A stretch of 64,000 bases of DNA from Methylophaga marina (GTDB lineage Bacteria > Pseudomonadota > Gammaproteobacteria > Nitrosococcales > Methylophagaceae). Of the stretch, positions 63,792 to 64,000 are shown one piece after another (positions within the stretch are counted from its first letter, which is position 1; each line of letters begins with the position of its first letter). The notes beneath the pieces are model-generated. The model was not told where the DNA came from and ran no database searches. It saw only the letters and a program-made list of their open reading frames with translations. A program made the translations under genes and the position numbers. Where the stretch lies: positions 496,001-560,000 of the forward strand of contig NZ_AP027741.1 in NCBI RefSeq assembly GCF_030296755.1, read 5' to 3'.

Positions 63792-64000
63792 TTACATTGC
63801 CCTGCGGGCTGTTTCGTGATCATGTTGAGTAAACGGATCGTGATAAATGACATGACGACCAGAGCGAGCAAAACCAACCAGTTTCAAACCAACCTGCTGG
63901 GCTTGCTCAATTGCAAGTGACGTGGGTGCCGAGACCGCTACCAGACAACCAAAACCGGCACTGGCTGCTTTTTGTACCATCTCATAGCTGGCACGACTGG
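63792..64000 (-). CDS. fdhD: formate dehydrogenase accessory sulfurtransferase FdhD, C-terminal part (runs off right edge)
   Basis: About 69 C-terminal codons are visible: [33 protein letters not shown], then [19 protein letters not shown]. This is the FdhD C-terminus, including the GF.R pattern that binds the bis-MGD cofactor. FdhD transfers sulfur to the molybdenum cofactor before insertion in formate dehydrogenase. It precedes fdsD on the same strand, the common fds operon end. Confidence 0.92.
   Translation of the reverse strand, partial: SRASYEMVQKAASAGFGCLVAVSAPTSLAIEQAQQVGLKLVGFARSGRHVIYHDPFTQHDHETARRAM

Overview
The window looks like part of the chromosome of a gammaproteobacterial methylotroph, and Methylophaga or a close relative is my best guess. 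That is an inference from gene content: a PQQ alcohol/methanol-type dehydrogenase, an NAD-linked Fds-type formate dehydrogenase locus with fdhD, PEP synthase with its regulator, a gamma-type thrS-infC-rpmI-rplT-pheST-ihfA block, and moderate GC. No rRNA gene is present. A large fraction of genes carry a single-base indel in a short homopolymer (uvrB, a tusB-like gene, thrS2 three times, an M23 peptidase, znuA, an FlhE-like gene, modC, an ADP-ribosylglycohydrolase, a thioesterase, one small ORF). Ten of the twelve are one base short. I treat most as base-calling errors and annotate the genes full length.

Layout. 1-13.8 kb is housekeeping: ppsA/ppsR, a CitE-like lyase, the translation operon on the minus strand (infC with an apparent AUC start), tRNA-Val, uvrB, an aminotransferase and tRNA-Asn. 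14.3-22.5 kb is a LysR regulator divergent from cysJ-cysI, three DsrE/TusBCD-like genes, an orphan cbb3 oxidase catalytic subunit (ccoN without ccoO/ccoP), a small membrane protein and a nitronate monooxygenase-like gene. 22.7-37.4 kb is a coherent zinc-starvation island. It holds a SufE-like protein, a flavoprotein, an ACR3-like permease, second copies of ThrRS, dihydroorotase and HisI, a LolDE-like ABC exporter with DUF3299 and DUF2796 proteins, an M23 endopeptidase, and znuCBA. Four 15-bp palindromes of the form TGATAY-NNN-ATATCW lie at its promoters and are probable Zur boxes.

37.5-42.3 kb contains a thioredoxin, a VPxxA-CTERM exported protein, and a small array of minus-strand cassette-like ORFs separated by attC-like sites with no integrase. 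42421-45792 is a complete ISL3-family transposon of ISPpu12 architecture (tnpA, lspA, cation-efflux gene, merR), with inverted repeats and a perfect 8-bp target duplication ATTATTAA. It interrupts one copy of a ~0.5 kb imperfect direct repeat. The second copy lies at 53.8-54.3 kb and ends in a decayed copy of the 3' end of the HPP gene.

Between the two copies sit a nitric-oxide defence module and a two-gene DUF262 + HEPN-RNase locus. The NO module is HPP, nnrS, hmp and divergent norR, with three GT-N7-AC NorR sites and a sigma-54 promoter. The DUF262/HEPN pair is the best candidate for an uncharacterised anti-phage or stress system. 54.4-64 kb returns to core-like genes: modE (with a ModE box) and modABC, an ADP-ribosylglycohydrolase, dbpA, a methyltransferase, a PQQ dehydrogenase, a YciA-like thioesterase, and fdsD/fdhD, which continue past the right edge. 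Molybdate uptake presumably supplies the formate dehydrogenase.
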